A stretch of 64,000 nt of DNA from Climacium dendroides (lineage: Eukaryota > Streptophyta > Bryopsida > Hypnales > Climaciaceae), in contig OX467089.1 of NCBI GenBank assembly GCA_950106755.1, forward strand, positions 6,822,501 through 6,886,500. The letters are read 5' to 3'. Every line of letters begins with the position of its first letter. Positions within the stretch are counted from its first letter, which is position 1. Position numbers and translations under genes: made by a program. The notes below the pieces were generated by a model. It worked only from the letters and a program-made list of their open reading frames with translations. It was not told the origin of the DNA and made no database searches. Below are positions 20,613 to 32,200 of this stretch, piece after piece.

Positions 20613-23220
20613 CTTTGTAGGAGTACTCTTCTGATGAAGGAGAGATTGAGATTGATCCAATACAAGACATCATCATTCCAGATTGTGACGGTATCCCTCG
20701 AAGACTATGAAGCACGATAATTGTTGTCCTCCACAACTCTGATGGGGAAGTGGTTGCTGAGGGAATCTGTCACAACGTGAATTCCAAACATATTGTAGGT
20801 AGCAATGGTCCCCTTGGAGACTTGCTTATCGCTGTTTAGATATCCAAATCGCTACAACCTACTGAAGTTCCTGAAGACTGGAAGTATTCACTTCGTGCTT
20901 GGCCCATTGACCGGGTGTTTTTAAATGGGGCCAGCCTTAATGACCACAAGGTTCGAGACCAATATAATCATCTACAAGCAAAATTGTCACAGGGATCCTC
21001 CTCAAGTGCAAGACCATATACAAGCTCTGTTAGGATTCCTCCGCCTCAGGCTCCTGTTAGAGCATACACTCTACTCAGCCAAGAATCTATCAATTTAGTA
21101 TCGAGCAAGATGTGCTGCCCTGGAAACTGTGTCCAGCTTTTTCCAAGAGAAAAGATTCGGGCTTTCCGCGAACATATGTACCACAAGACAACCTTTGAAT
21201 TCCGCTACCACATGAAGTTGGACGTTCATCGACAAATTCACCGTAATGCTCAAGGGAAGAGGGTAGTCACTCTCGAAGGGATTGATGTTTGTATGGCAGC
21301 ATGGCGGCATATTGCGGGTGTCTCCGAATCCACCTTCCACCGTTTCCAAGGATATGCTGCAAGAAGTAATCAAGCTCAACCACATGGAAATTTGGGAACG
21401 CAGAAGGCTCGAAAGCATTCTTTGCAAGCCCTTGCGACATTGAAGTGTGTACTTGAGAAGTTAGCTGACCACATGCCGCACCGCACGTACACCCTTTCGT
21501 CTGGGGAGAAGGTGGTGTCTAAGATTCTACCCGCCACCTTCACTTGGAAAAATACGCTACCCGAGGTCAACGCAACAAATGTTGTGTTTGGGTTGAAAAA
21601 AGTTTCTCCATCGAATATCTGCAAAATTAGGAAATTGAATTTTCCTGAATACTCAGTGAAGAAACCCGGAGATAATTTCGTTCGTTGCTCTGATTGTGAT
21701 AGATATCATGAACAAAGAAGAATTGCCCCCATTGGATTACGATGGAAGTGGGACCACCTATTGGAAAACACAATGCTTGTGCTTGAGCTCATCGAGATCT
21801 ATACTATGCCAATTGGTATAGGTCGAGCGCCTACCCTCATGAATGCCTTACGATCATGCATGATAAAATGGATCATGCAAAAATGGCATCTCCTGTGTTT
21901 TCACACAAAAGCAAACAACTTGACAGCCTCACGAAGTTGCCGGTATCAGTGATTGGAATGATTGCTCATGGGCACGGTGACATCCATTATGTTCATTACA
22001 GCCTTCCTCCGGTTTTAAACGCTCAAATGGACAATGCCACTAGAGACAACAAGAATTGTTATGTCTTTGCATTTTGGTCCCTTTTAATAGCGAAGAAGAT
22101 TTTCCAGGAGATTTACGTGAATTTCATGTTAGTTGGTCATACACATGACGACGTTGACGCTTTGTTTGGAAGATGGAGCATGCAATTGAAGAAGGAAACT
22201 TTCACCACCATCCCAGCTCTCATGAAATCCTTCATGGATGTAGATTCTGTGCCTACAATTTCACACTTGATTGAGGAGGTACCTGATTTCAAGGCCTTCA
22301 TAGAAGGCTCCATTTTGGAAGGGGACGAAGCACTTGTTGGCCATACTAAGGCACAACAATTCAAGTTCTACCTCAACTCGGCAGGTGTTTCAATCATGAA
22401 ATATAAGAGGTATTGTATGGATAGTGATTAGCTTCCAGAAGAGGGGGGAATCAAATTGTGGCGAGAAGACTCTGAAGGACGAAGTCTATGGCCTCGTGGT
22501 AAGCCCATACCAGTTGACTACGTTCCCATGCGGGGCGTGGAGAACATCTCAAAAGGGATGTCGGGGTTCATCAAATATTGGGAGGCATTATGCAACGAAG
22601 ACAAGAGTGGAGAGTACAGGAGATGCTTCGAGCATTTGTTGTTCTATTGGCGTGCAGTGAAAGCATGCTTGATGCAACCCATAGTACTATAATTCGAGAC
22701 GTTGAAGGATGGTTTCTGGCCTTCTACACGAGTGGAAGCCATTGTAGAGGACGAACTTGATGACAATGGTGACGTTCATGAAGAGTTTGCTGAGGACGAT
22801 GTCTTTGTGGGGCAACGCCGTGATCGGCCATTGCCATGTTTCCGAGTGGGACGTGATGTTCAGAAAGACTTTTTTGTTGCCCTTCGACCGGCTGAAGGTG
22901 ATACAAAACCCGTTTGGATTGCTAGAGCTTTGTCTGACCCATTCACAAATCCGAAGCATCCAAATTGTATCCTGATTCAATATTTTCGGCCCATTGCAAG
23001 AGGCCAAAATGTTCAAGTCTTTCATACTGGTTGGGACTGTGCGAAGGGATTGCGTTGGAAAGTGGACGAGACCCAAGAACCTATTTGGGAAGATACGAAT
23101 TCCCTCATCACAGTATGGAGGTCCAAGGTCAAGAAGGACACAATAGACTGTGTCCTTAGAATCCTTGCAGCACAAGTTCATGTCATCAACGGGAGTTTGT
23201 CTTCGTACAATTCCGATTGA
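20613..23220 (+). pseudogene. DUF7869-like, probably transposase-derived gene, decayed
   Basis: Coding-like sequence begins after a possible acceptor near 20612 (EYSSDEGEIEIDPIQDIIIP). It meets TGA near 20708 and TAG near 20837, then a long frame 20915-21952. A frameshift around 21800 moves it to a second frame that runs to 23220 with two in-frame stops (TAG at 22429, TAA at 22690). The first part has Cys/His pairs (MCCPGNCVQLF; FVRCSDCDRYHE) that may bind zinc. The second has MIAHGHGDIHYVHY, QMDNATRDNKNCYVFAF and FMLVGHTHDDVDALFGRW. That D...GHTH-D-D-D pattern matches the DUF7869 family as I remember it, which has an RNase H/DDE-like look. I infer a DNA-transposon transposase; the superfamily is unknown to me. 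The palindromic motif array lies just upstream. Confidence 0.6.
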
Positions 23221-23229
23221 ACATGTACT

Positions 23230-23600
23230 AATGGTAGTGGAGTCAGTTTATTGTATTTGAAGTTCAGTTTAATAGTTATTACCCTATAGTAATGGTATTG
23301 TATAACCATACACAATTTTCTATGATTTATTAGTGTGTGTTGTAGAATACATTGTGTAGATTGGATTTCATAGTTCTTTATTAGGATTACTTCTATATTT
23401 TGTGTGTTGTTACTTGCATAGCAAAGTGCAACTAATACTAATAGTATTAAATTTTTTTTTTCATATTATACATGTGACAATCTATATGATGACATCATTT
23501 CAATATTAATTCACTTTGTATGTCATTGATTTTTAGAAGAACATTCACTTTGTATGTCATTGACTTGAAAGAAATTGTAGTCGGTAGGACCTCTTTTTAT
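23230..23600. other. AT-rich noncoding DNA downstream of the DUF7869-like remnant
   Basis: No gene seen. A short direct duplication with 'cactttgtatgtcattga' occurs at about 23512 and 23548. Confidence 0.5.
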
Positions 23601-23830
23601 TTTGTTAACATATCAAGCACTTGTCACAATACGGATAGGGGGCCGGTTGGTTGTTACAACTTTCCTGCCACCGAAGTTCACTTAGCAACACCAAGTCATG
23701 TATATCTCATAGCTGCTCATATGAGTACAGTGAGAATCGAACCCGGACCACCTGAATGAGATAAATAGCTTTTTACAACCAACCATCCAACTCATCACTT
23801 GGTGTTGAGAAAGGACCATTCATCGCATTT
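23600..23830 (-). mobile_element. Possible tRNA-derived SINE
   Basis: On the minus strand a good RNA polymerase III B box ('gggttcgattctc', about 23722) lies about 40 bp after an A-box-like 'gttggatggttgg'. The rest does not fold into a complete tRNA, and the downstream part is unlike a tRNA, which is the SINE layout. The ends and any target duplication are unclear. Confidence 0.4.
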
Positions 23831-24001
23831 ATACGAGAAGACATATTATCAATGTCACTAATAATTTGTCAAATACACCCCAAACAGATGAAACTGCCAT
23901 TATAATGGAAATTAGGACTACAAAATGACAAATTCAATTATCCATCACTTGAATTTTCCTAAACGCAAAGTCAATTTTCTGGTCAGAAAATGAACAATAT
24001 T

Positions 24002-24032
24002 ATTTTGGGAGGTCCCCAATCTCCCAAAATAA
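24002..24032. repeat. 10-bp inverted repeat at the DENN breakpoint
   Basis: 'attttgggag' and 'ctcccaaaat' face each other across a nine-base loop, ending about nine bases before the point (24042) where the broken DENN homology starts. Confidence 0.8.
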
Positions 24033-24041
24033 TGAATATGA

Positions 24042-26225
24042 AAGGCAGTCTTGTGAGAAAACAGTAACAACGAGGGGCAGATATTAAGAAGCGCCCACGA
24101 GGGGTTCGCCGTGGGGATAATTCTGTGCTCATAGAGAAGAAGGCAGGGGCCCTTTGCACCATTTCAGGTACAAATACACATGCTCCATAGAGAGTTGCAT
24201 TGTCTGCGACTTGGGAGACGCAAGATAAATTCAAAATCAGATACAAGAAACAAGACTCTCAAATGTGATTATAGGATCACAAGAAACATTTAGACTTGAT
24301 TAGAAACCAATGTTTGAGACGAGATTAAGGCTAAGCAATTATCAACAACATTACAACCTCAGAAAAATGAGTACTAATTTCAGAGTGAGAAGGACCACGA
24401 AAGAGCGTCACGAACCCTGAGAAGGAAAACGAATGAATGATCATCTCGATTCTGATGGCTCTGAAACAGTAACAGAACACCGTCTGAGAATTCGATAACT
24501 ACAATATCAGTTGAATAACTACGTGTCAAAGTGGCCAGCATGACTGTATCAAGAACTGCTGGCAATCTCCTGGATGATCATAAAACTAACATTTATCAAA
24601 ATCAGCTCCAGGATCAGATAGGGACCACAGTATAGGCATTTGAAAAATTTGGGCCCACTTTCGTAGGACACCCTGCGTTTTCTGAGAAGTACCGACTTCA
24701 ATTTATCAGCAACTTCTTTGCTGAAATTAACAATTACCTGCCCATACATAATTTCATTCAGTTCGCTCATGGATGGAGTGCGCTCCATAACTCGAGCCTG
24801 CATTTAATCAAAATTATAAGGTAATTAGTCGAGCTTCTTGATCTGGTAATCTTCAACCCTCTACCTAATTGTCAAATACCAGTAGTCAAAAAAATGCAAG
24901 ATATTAGTAAAGCAATATATGTCACTATCCACCATCTAAATTTCGCGTCTACTATAAGTCTACTCCGATCACACAAGCCAAAGGAAAGATAAGGGAGATA
25001 AGTTTTTAAAGCAGCAAAACACGCACCTCAACCCCTGACGGAAAGCAAAAGTGAGGCAGCTCGCTGCTTTTCATAGGAAGCCTTTTGCTGAGAGGATACT
25101 TGAACAAGACCTGAAAGAAATGCAACACAGCTAAATGAGCACACCACAAAGGTTTCGGTTCGCTTCTCACCTCCAATGCCAATTAGGTGAAAGTGCTAAT
25201 GCCGGCAACCAATTCAATTTAAAACTGGATAATTCTTCTCCGCCCTAAACTTAAGAACTCCCAAGTGCAGGAAGGCATGAAAGTATGCTTGCAGCAGGTC
25301 ATAGTTGCCACAACCTCAGGTTCAAGTGTAGTGGCTTTGTGGCTGACAGAGTCTGAGCCTGCTTTTTCTGCATCCTGTTGCCGTGACTTTCTCTTAGCAT
25401 ACGCAACCTCTACAGCTCGAACATCAGAATGAGGTCTAAGGCCCACCACTACAAAATGTTCAAAAAAAGAGGTAGGTTCCTTCAGAGGGTGCTTTCTTTC
25501 CTGCAGGTAATTAAAAAACACCCAGATGTCAGTAAATAGTACGCATTTCCATATATTTCAAAATTTTAAAACAGCAATTAAGAGTACTCAAGAATATGAA
25601 AGAGTATTAAAAGACTAGCACAGCTGGTAAAGATTCACCAAGAAAGTATAATTTTTCCCACTAATGAAATCTATCAGACTCGCACAGGACACAATAAAGT
25701 GTTGTGACGTATTCCCATTGCCGTCATAAAGGGAACTGCTGGTAGACCACATAAAAAGAGCAATTCTAAGTTGCATTTCCTGTATAAGGCACTTGTACAA
25801 TCTCTAAGCATACTGCTCTGCTCTAAAATCCGATTCCTGAGTGTGCAAAACAAAACAAACATTTCAAAGGGCTTTGTCTCATTTATCAAAGGGGATTCAC
25901 GACTCACCAAAGCTTTCATCTGGGACTCAACCCATAATCGCTTCTGACGGGTGAGCAATTCCGGATTGAACAGATTCCTCTGTGTTCTATCTTTGTGATT
26001 ATTGGGCCACTTCAGAGCTTTCTGAAAACTCTTCTTCAATTTCAGAAAGCTGGTGGAGCTGTGTTGATTCTTGGCAGAAACGACTATAGATGGAGCGGGA
26101 CGCACAGCAGCTGCCGCCTCGACGGCAAGTCTTGCCTCCTCTTCGGTTGTTTGAGAGAACAGCACAGCGAGTGTTTTCTGAGGACTAACCGCATTGTTCT
26201 GTTCCTCCGCCATCACATCCTTCAT
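24042..26225 (-). pseudogene. 5' half of a duplicated DENN-domain gene (broken copy)
   Basis: Exons 1 to 6 of the DENN gene are present at a constant offset of 9503 bp from the intact copy: exon 1 26225-25908, exon 2 25500-25315, exon 3 25110-25027, exon 4 24797-24738, exon 5 24460-24416, exon 6 from 24210. Exon 6 stops matching at 24042, part-way through (after RCYCFLTRLP). The intron 5 acceptor, AG in the intact gene, reads AA here (24211-24212 on plus 'tt' instead of 'ct'). It could at most encode a truncated DENN N-terminus. The 3' end of this same copy lies about 11.4 kb away at 12.6 kb. Confidence 0.88.
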
Positions 26226-26548
26226 CAATCCTTCCCTAGAGTGCAAGGTAAATACCAATTTCGGGTATATGCCTTCGAAGCATATCTGAATGGTTCTCGC
26301 TAATTCATGTAACCAAGATATTCACAGCAAGCACTGCAATAACCTACTCCAAGGTGTTTCCTTATTTCAGCGATAAATGCACAGGCTGTAAAATTCTGTG
26401 AAATCCAAAATATGTGTTGACAAGTTGCTCCACTAAACGATTTCTTAACACCAGGCTAGAAGCACCCTTCAAAGAGGAGATGTCAAGTCCTCAAACCCAA
26501 GAAGATAGGTCCGGTAGCATTAGCAAGGGAATGACCAATGCAGCTCTT

Positions 26549-27098
26549 GTTTCAAACTCCAGCAAGCCTGCAAACAAACGAGTATGCAGTCAGAATGTAG
26601 GACACTCTGTCCGTACTTGAGGATACTGCACAATCCTAAAACGTGGAGTCCAAAAGTTTTCTATACAGTCGTCAATGCATCTCAGTCTTCTCACCAATCG
26701 AATCTGTATAAAGACCTCAGCAGTGGTTCCCTGGAAAAAACAAAACAACAAAACTGGTGTAAGTAGATTGACTCAGTACTGACTTGAATGCATTCATGTA
26801 AACCAGTTCGGTCGGACAATTTGTTTCAAACTCCAGCAAGCCTGCAAACAAACGAGTATGCAGTCAGAATGTAGGACACTCTGTCCGTACTTGAGGATAC
26901 TGCACAATCCTAAAACGTGGAGTCCAAAAGTTTTCTATACAGTCGTCAATGCATCTCACTCTTCTCACCAATCGAATCTGTATAAAGACCTCAGCAGTGG
27001 TTCCCTGGAAAAAACAAAACAACAAAACTGGTGTAAGTAGATTGACTCAGTACTGACTTGAATGCATTCATGTAAACCAGTTCGGTCGGACAATTTGT
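26549..27098. repeat. 274-bp tandem duplication in the 5' flank of the broken DENN copy
   Basis: A block beginning 'gtttcaaactccagcaagcc' occurs at 26549 and again at 26823, almost identical (one visible change, 'ctcagtc' versus 'ctcactc'). The intact copy has this block once (from about 36056), but interrupted near 36182 by about 200 bp that is absent here. Confidence 0.9.
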
Positions 27099-27499
27099 TC
27101 AACTAGAATATTAACTGCGAAATGTGTTGCAAGATTCCCAATCACCAGCACATCCTTCAAAAGGATACACAATTCATTTATTTTACAATGCATAATTGAT
27201 CTACAGATTTATGCATCGTGAACAGCTCATAGGTTAGCATTTCCTTTCATCCAACAAGTGGAATACATATCGTAGGGCTATCATGCACCAATCTGAAAAA
27301 CTCAAATTGAGCACAGCCGGAACGGTCTGCCTCAAGAGGACCTAATCTGCCACGAGTCAACTCTGACAGTATGGCACCATATAACTAACCCCGATCCAAT
27401 CCGTCTACGCAAACATACGGCAGTAAAAGCACTGATATTAACATTCAAGATTTCGACTTAAGCACTGAGCCGAACTCCTTCAACTCACATGAGTCGTCA

Positions 27500-27540
27500 G
27501 CAGAAAAGCAAGGATTCCCTTCAATGAAGCAATGTACACG
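27500..27540. other. Junction between the two duplication units
   Basis: Left of about 27521 the sequence matches the DENN 5' flank (compare 36938-36957, 'aaaagcaaggattcccttca'). Right of it, it matches the 3' flank of CW-MBD copy B (compare from about 10345, 'gcaatttcaaatagaatgta'). This is the head-to-tail join of a tandem segmental duplication. Confidence 0.85.
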
Positions 27541-27736
27541 AGCAATTTCAAATAGAATGTATACTTTGAAGATTACATCAAGTTTTCCATTCACTGTATG
27601 TGTTTTAAACTGAATCTTACATCTTGCATCAACTTGCACATACAAGCTTCAATCTTGACATCATAATCCAACTATCTAAAATTTTTATATAACAATCACA
27701 TGATATTTGCCAACACCATAAGCGTTGGTACTCATA

Positions 27737-27868
27737 ATGCAGCCCCTCTTTCTACACCTCTGCAATTGTGTAAAGTACAAATGCAGCCCCTCTTTCTACA
27801 ACTCTGCAATTGTGTAAACTACAAATGCAGCCCCTCTTTCTACGCCTCTACAATTGTGTAAAGTACAA
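27737..27868. repeat. 44-bp tandem repeat, three units, 3' of CW-MBD copy C
   Basis: Units beginning 'atgcagcccctctttctac' start at 27737, 27781 and 27825. There are two units at the equivalent position beside copy B. Confidence 0.9.
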
Positions 27869-27898
27869 ATACACAGAGGCAAGCTATTAGACTTAGCA

Positions 27899-28489
27899 TT
27901 ATGTCTCAAGCCTCTCACCTCCCCAGCATATAAAATGTAACAATTCATCCACACTTGGATCTCTCTTCACTTCATTCTTCAGCTGTTCGCTTTGGAATAC
28001 ATGCGCCACATTGAAGTCATCGATACTGAACGGTCTCCAATTCTCACCTCGAGGGTATTCTTCAGGCATCAGGAAACAGAAATCGTCTTTCCCAACTCCT
28101 GGATAACGATTTCTCAGAGCTCGCAAGTGTTTAGCAACGTCGTCCTTGGATCGCAGCAGCTTCCCATCCTTCGATTTGTAATAGATGTCGGCAAATCTGG
28201 ATGATTTGTCACCTCGAATGACGATGGTTTTGGAAAATCCTTCCGGAGGGACAGGATAAGATGGCCGCAACACCAGAGGTTGTGTGTTGGTAATATATTC
28301 TTGGTCGTCGAAATCTGCAGCATCAACGCAACTGATAGGCTTTCCCCATTCCTTAGCCTTGTCACACACAAACACCTCCTTCTCCATGGAATTATAGAAC
28401 TCCCTCGATGGTATATACCTCCATTTGTAGCATTGAGAGCATTGCATCCCGTAAGTTTTAATGGCGACTACCCTATACTCGTCACCCAT
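27899..28489 (-). CDS. CW-type zinc finger plus MBD protein, copy C
   Basis: This is a 196-aa intronless frame from the ATG for MGDEYRVV. The CW zinc finger (about 15-65, MQCSQCYKWRYIP) is followed by an MBD-like domain (about 88-135, PPEGFSKTIVIRG) and a conserved C-terminal part (DDFCFLMPEEY). The protein is practically identical to copy B, differing at one visible residue (LLHFICW versus LLHFVCW), so the pair arose recently. The intact DENN gene lies directly upstream on the same strand, 0.75 kb away. The plant MBD1/2/4/12-type architecture suggests a nuclear chromatin reader; the target mark cannot be told from sequence. The upstream region holds short 'gtaaagtaaaagcca'-type repeats, with one more unit than beside copy B. 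Confidence 0.85.
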   Translation of the reverse strand: MGDEYRVVAIKTYGMQCSQCYKWRYIPSREFYNSMEKEVFVCDKAKEWGKPISCVDAADFDDQEYITNTQPLVLRPSYPVPPEGFSKTIVIRGDKSSRFADIYYKSKDGKLLRSKDDVAKHLRALRNRYPGVGKDDFCFLMPEEYPRGENWRPFSIDDFNVAHVFQSEQLKNEVKRDPSVDELLHFICWGGERLET

Positions 28490-29238
28490 ATTTGAAAATT
28501 TGAAGCAAACTCTCAAAGAAACTCACGGAGTTGAATAGGCAAGTTTGGATATAAAAAAATATGGAGTATCTAGATCGACAGATGTACTACCATTAAGGAA
28601 ATTAAAAAGAGTGTGAAATTCACGTCTTTGTCTCTCCTTTATATATCTAAATGTTCTTCTAAATAATGTAAAAGCCATGTAAAGTAAAAGCCACATAAGT
28701 AGAAGCCACGTAAAGTAAAAGCAATATAAAGTAAAAGCCACATGAAGTAAAAAGTCACATACAGAAATGCAGTGAGTTTGGATTCCGTACATTACACGTC
28801 AATGCGGATACAGTGGTTTTCAAATGGAAATTAGTAGGATCGTCGCATAGCTGCTTGTTACAATCAGATCAAAGGCAAGCTTACGAGACTTGTACGCCAA
28901 GGTACCGAAGTCTTAAACCAACTGCACTCATTCCATTTCTATCTACAACAGCCCGTCGTCCACAACGCCCTCAGATCTTTTCTCTAGAATGTCTCGGGAC
29001 ATTTGTCAGGGGTGTCATATATGAGACGGGGCTGTTCTAAAATCCTCAAATTTTAAACTCTCCAGATTAATTAATTCCTCGCACCCTCTAAGCCGGTGCT
29101 GTTTGCCACTCAATTTGAGGCTCGCTAAATTAAGTAAAGGTACATACGTAGGTCAAAAGGAAACAGCCTGTACCATTCTGGGGGTAGTAATTACCCGGTG
29201 TTAGGCGCGAGAATGATGAAAAGCTTGTGTACAAAGTC

Positions 29239-32200
29239 TCAACTATTTTGGTAGCTTGAAAGTATGGCATCTGTGTATACAGAAAATAATTGAGTATCTG
29301 CAAAATGCTGCAATCAGAACAGAGCTTGTCAATGGAAGGCATAGCAAGTTAGGAATAAGAGAAGGGTTCAAAACTACGTTTCAAAACACAAATATACCCA
29401 CGTAAAACCTGCTAGCGGTGCCGTAAAATGATAATTTGCGGAATCAATTCAAAATACCTTAATAAAAGCTTGCTCACGTGAAGAAAATGAATCAATGAAG
29501 CTATCCTTGAGCAGCAGTGACACCTGTCCACATCGAGATATATGAAATTTGAAAGAGAACACAAATATAGGACCCCAGTCTTTAACACACTATCCCCAAA
29601 CCCCAAAATAGTTTCAAAGCAGAGTATTTGAACAATAAATTTGAGAATTTTTTTGCTCAGTCCTGCCATGGCTCACGAATAACAGAAGTTAAGGAGTACC
29701 GTACACAATAACCAATTGCGTGTAATGAGCGAGAACCTCATCTGAAAGACTGTTTACCTTATCATTGTTAGATTGCACATTGGTTATGGTGTGAGACCGC
29801 AGGTCTTTACACAGTGTTTCCGCACAGTAATGTCGTAATACTTGTAGGAAACCCTCCACTGCACTGGCCTGCAAACAACTATCCGACATGAGCACTCTAC
29901 ATTGAATTGCAAATACGAACCAATCAAATTTTCGAGAGGGAAGTCAAAGCAGGAAAAGGAACAGTTCAACAAACGAACATCAATAATCAATATGAACACA
30001 CCTGCGCTTCACTGGTGTGATGAACTGGATGTCTTCTAGCTGAGACATTCACTGCTGCTAACTGTGAGTGGAATGGTTCCAGCTCAGACAGAAGTCTACT
30101 GTAATCAGGAAGTGCAGGAATCGAAGGCATTGTTATCTGCACAAACCGTGATTATTATTCAGAAACACTACAACCACTCAAAATTACCGTACATAAGAAA
30201 TTCCATTATGTCTACCAAAATAAGTTCACAGTAGTTCCAAGTGGTTACTGAGAGTTACCTTATCCTTCAACACATTAACCCGGACTAAATGCGACGCCTT
30301 CGTTTGAACTTCCGAGGTTTTGTGCTGTACACCAACCTGCACCAAGCAAGAACATATGTTCTCATAAGCTCTCTAAACATTTTCTCATAAGCAAAACTCA
30401 CACTATTACATTCAGATCAGATCAGTCAAGCAGCTTTCATTTCCATGCCCACGTTGTTCCTATTTCACTGTTACAATCATAAAAAAATAAAAAAATAAAA
30501 AATCCATAAAACTACTGCAAAAGCGTCTTGAAATTATGCCATGTAATTAGCACCCGTTTGATAAATTGTCTTCACATTAAGGTACCGAAATACAAATACA
30601 AGGAAGTGTCCTCACAATGAAAGGCACCGGTGCCTCCAGAAAGTCCAACATCTGATTAGGAAGAATCTGATCAAAACAACAACTTAATTAGATAACGTAC
30701 ACCAAAACTTTCAAACAGTGAGAAAGAGTTACAAAGTTTGCGCAAGTTCACGTTGTCCTTCCTCACCTTGTCAGTTATTCAGGTGCTTTAAGGTTAATAA
30801 AGCAATATTTTCTAACAAGAATAAGGAAATAAACTATCAGTGACGTCTCTGGTTGGAAGATGACTCATCAGTGACCATAATATGTCCCATGATTCCCTTC
30901 GAAAGGTGTATAATTGACCAAGAATTCTCAAAGCTACACATCATACATGCGCTTCCAGCAGACGGTAAGTGAGATTCCAAATTACTCACAGGAAGAAGAA
31001 GACATTGCCATTGATAAGGTCGAATCATAGGCTTCATTGCCAGAACCACCGCTGACAAAAAACCCTGCCATGAAAGTGAACGCAAGGAAGTGCTGCATTA
31101 GCTTTACCGTCTAAGTGATGGAATCGAAAACATTTACATGTATATAATTTTCTTCTAAAGCACTTGTACGTGTAAAGAACTTTGCCAAAAATATGCTGCA
31201 CAAAGGACCGTACAGGTGCAATATAAGGTCAGATACAGTTCCTATGCCACTACAACTGGATCAATTACGAGAACCGGAAAGAGTTGATTGGTCCACACGA
31301 AAAAACAGACAGGTAAAGAGCAGTACTGACCAGATTAGGGCAAATGACCACCATCTGCTTCTCCAATAAAGTACACGCAAACATAGACAGCACCTGCCAC
31401 ATGAACAACCAAATTAATGATTCAAACTCAGGAATTCCCAAAATCTTTGCATTGCCAACGAATTGCAGGCGAAGAAAAATAACGGCATGAAGGTGCATAG
31501 CGTTTCTTACATTCTGGAGGGAAAGTACTCTGCAAATTGTAGCCACTGACCATACAGCTATTGCTTCACACTCTTCTGCAGCCATTGCAGCTGCTCGAGC
31601 CTGAAGCCAACAAGATCGTCATTAACAACATTGCACTTCATTCGAGGCACAGATGAACCGTAAAGAAGATTACACTCAAATATGTAATGAAACGAAGCTG
31701 CAAAATTGAAGATTAAAGAAATAAAGAATGTAAAATTTGTGCATCATAATACTCTTATTATTACATTGAAAGTTATTATTATCACATTGGAAGTTAAATA
31801 AGTAAAATTACGACCTCAGCAACCTCCACATTGGTTTTTAAAGACTCCGAGTCCACCACTCCATTCCCTAAGCAAGGAACCGCCTTGCTTCTAATGAAGC
31901 TTATTGGTGTCACGTGTTCTAACGGCTGAAAATGCGTTGAATCTCCATGCATAGGAATCCGAAGCCGATGATAAGCAACCACCACCCGTAGCGCATCATT
32001 ATTATTGGCCTAATTCACAAAACCCAGAAGGTCCAATCAGAGCTTGCTCAATCCAAACAGCAAAAAGGTTCCAATAATCCCTGTATGTCATTTAGGAAAA
32101 AGTTCCTCAAGTCTCTATTATTTGATTTCTTTAAAACAAATCAAAGGCCTACCAGCAGTGATACGGTATTTGCGTATTCACTTATCCATTAAGAATCAAT

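Noticed and set aside
21856..22431. Giant-virus or bacterial gene
   Set aside because: The motif pattern fits a transposase-derived family common in eukaryotes, and the surroundings are ordinary plant repeat DNA; no sign of viral neighbours.
23700..23830. tRNA gene on the minus strand
   Set aside because: Only the B-box/T-loop part is convincing; acceptor and anticodon stems do not pair. Kept as a possible SINE instead.
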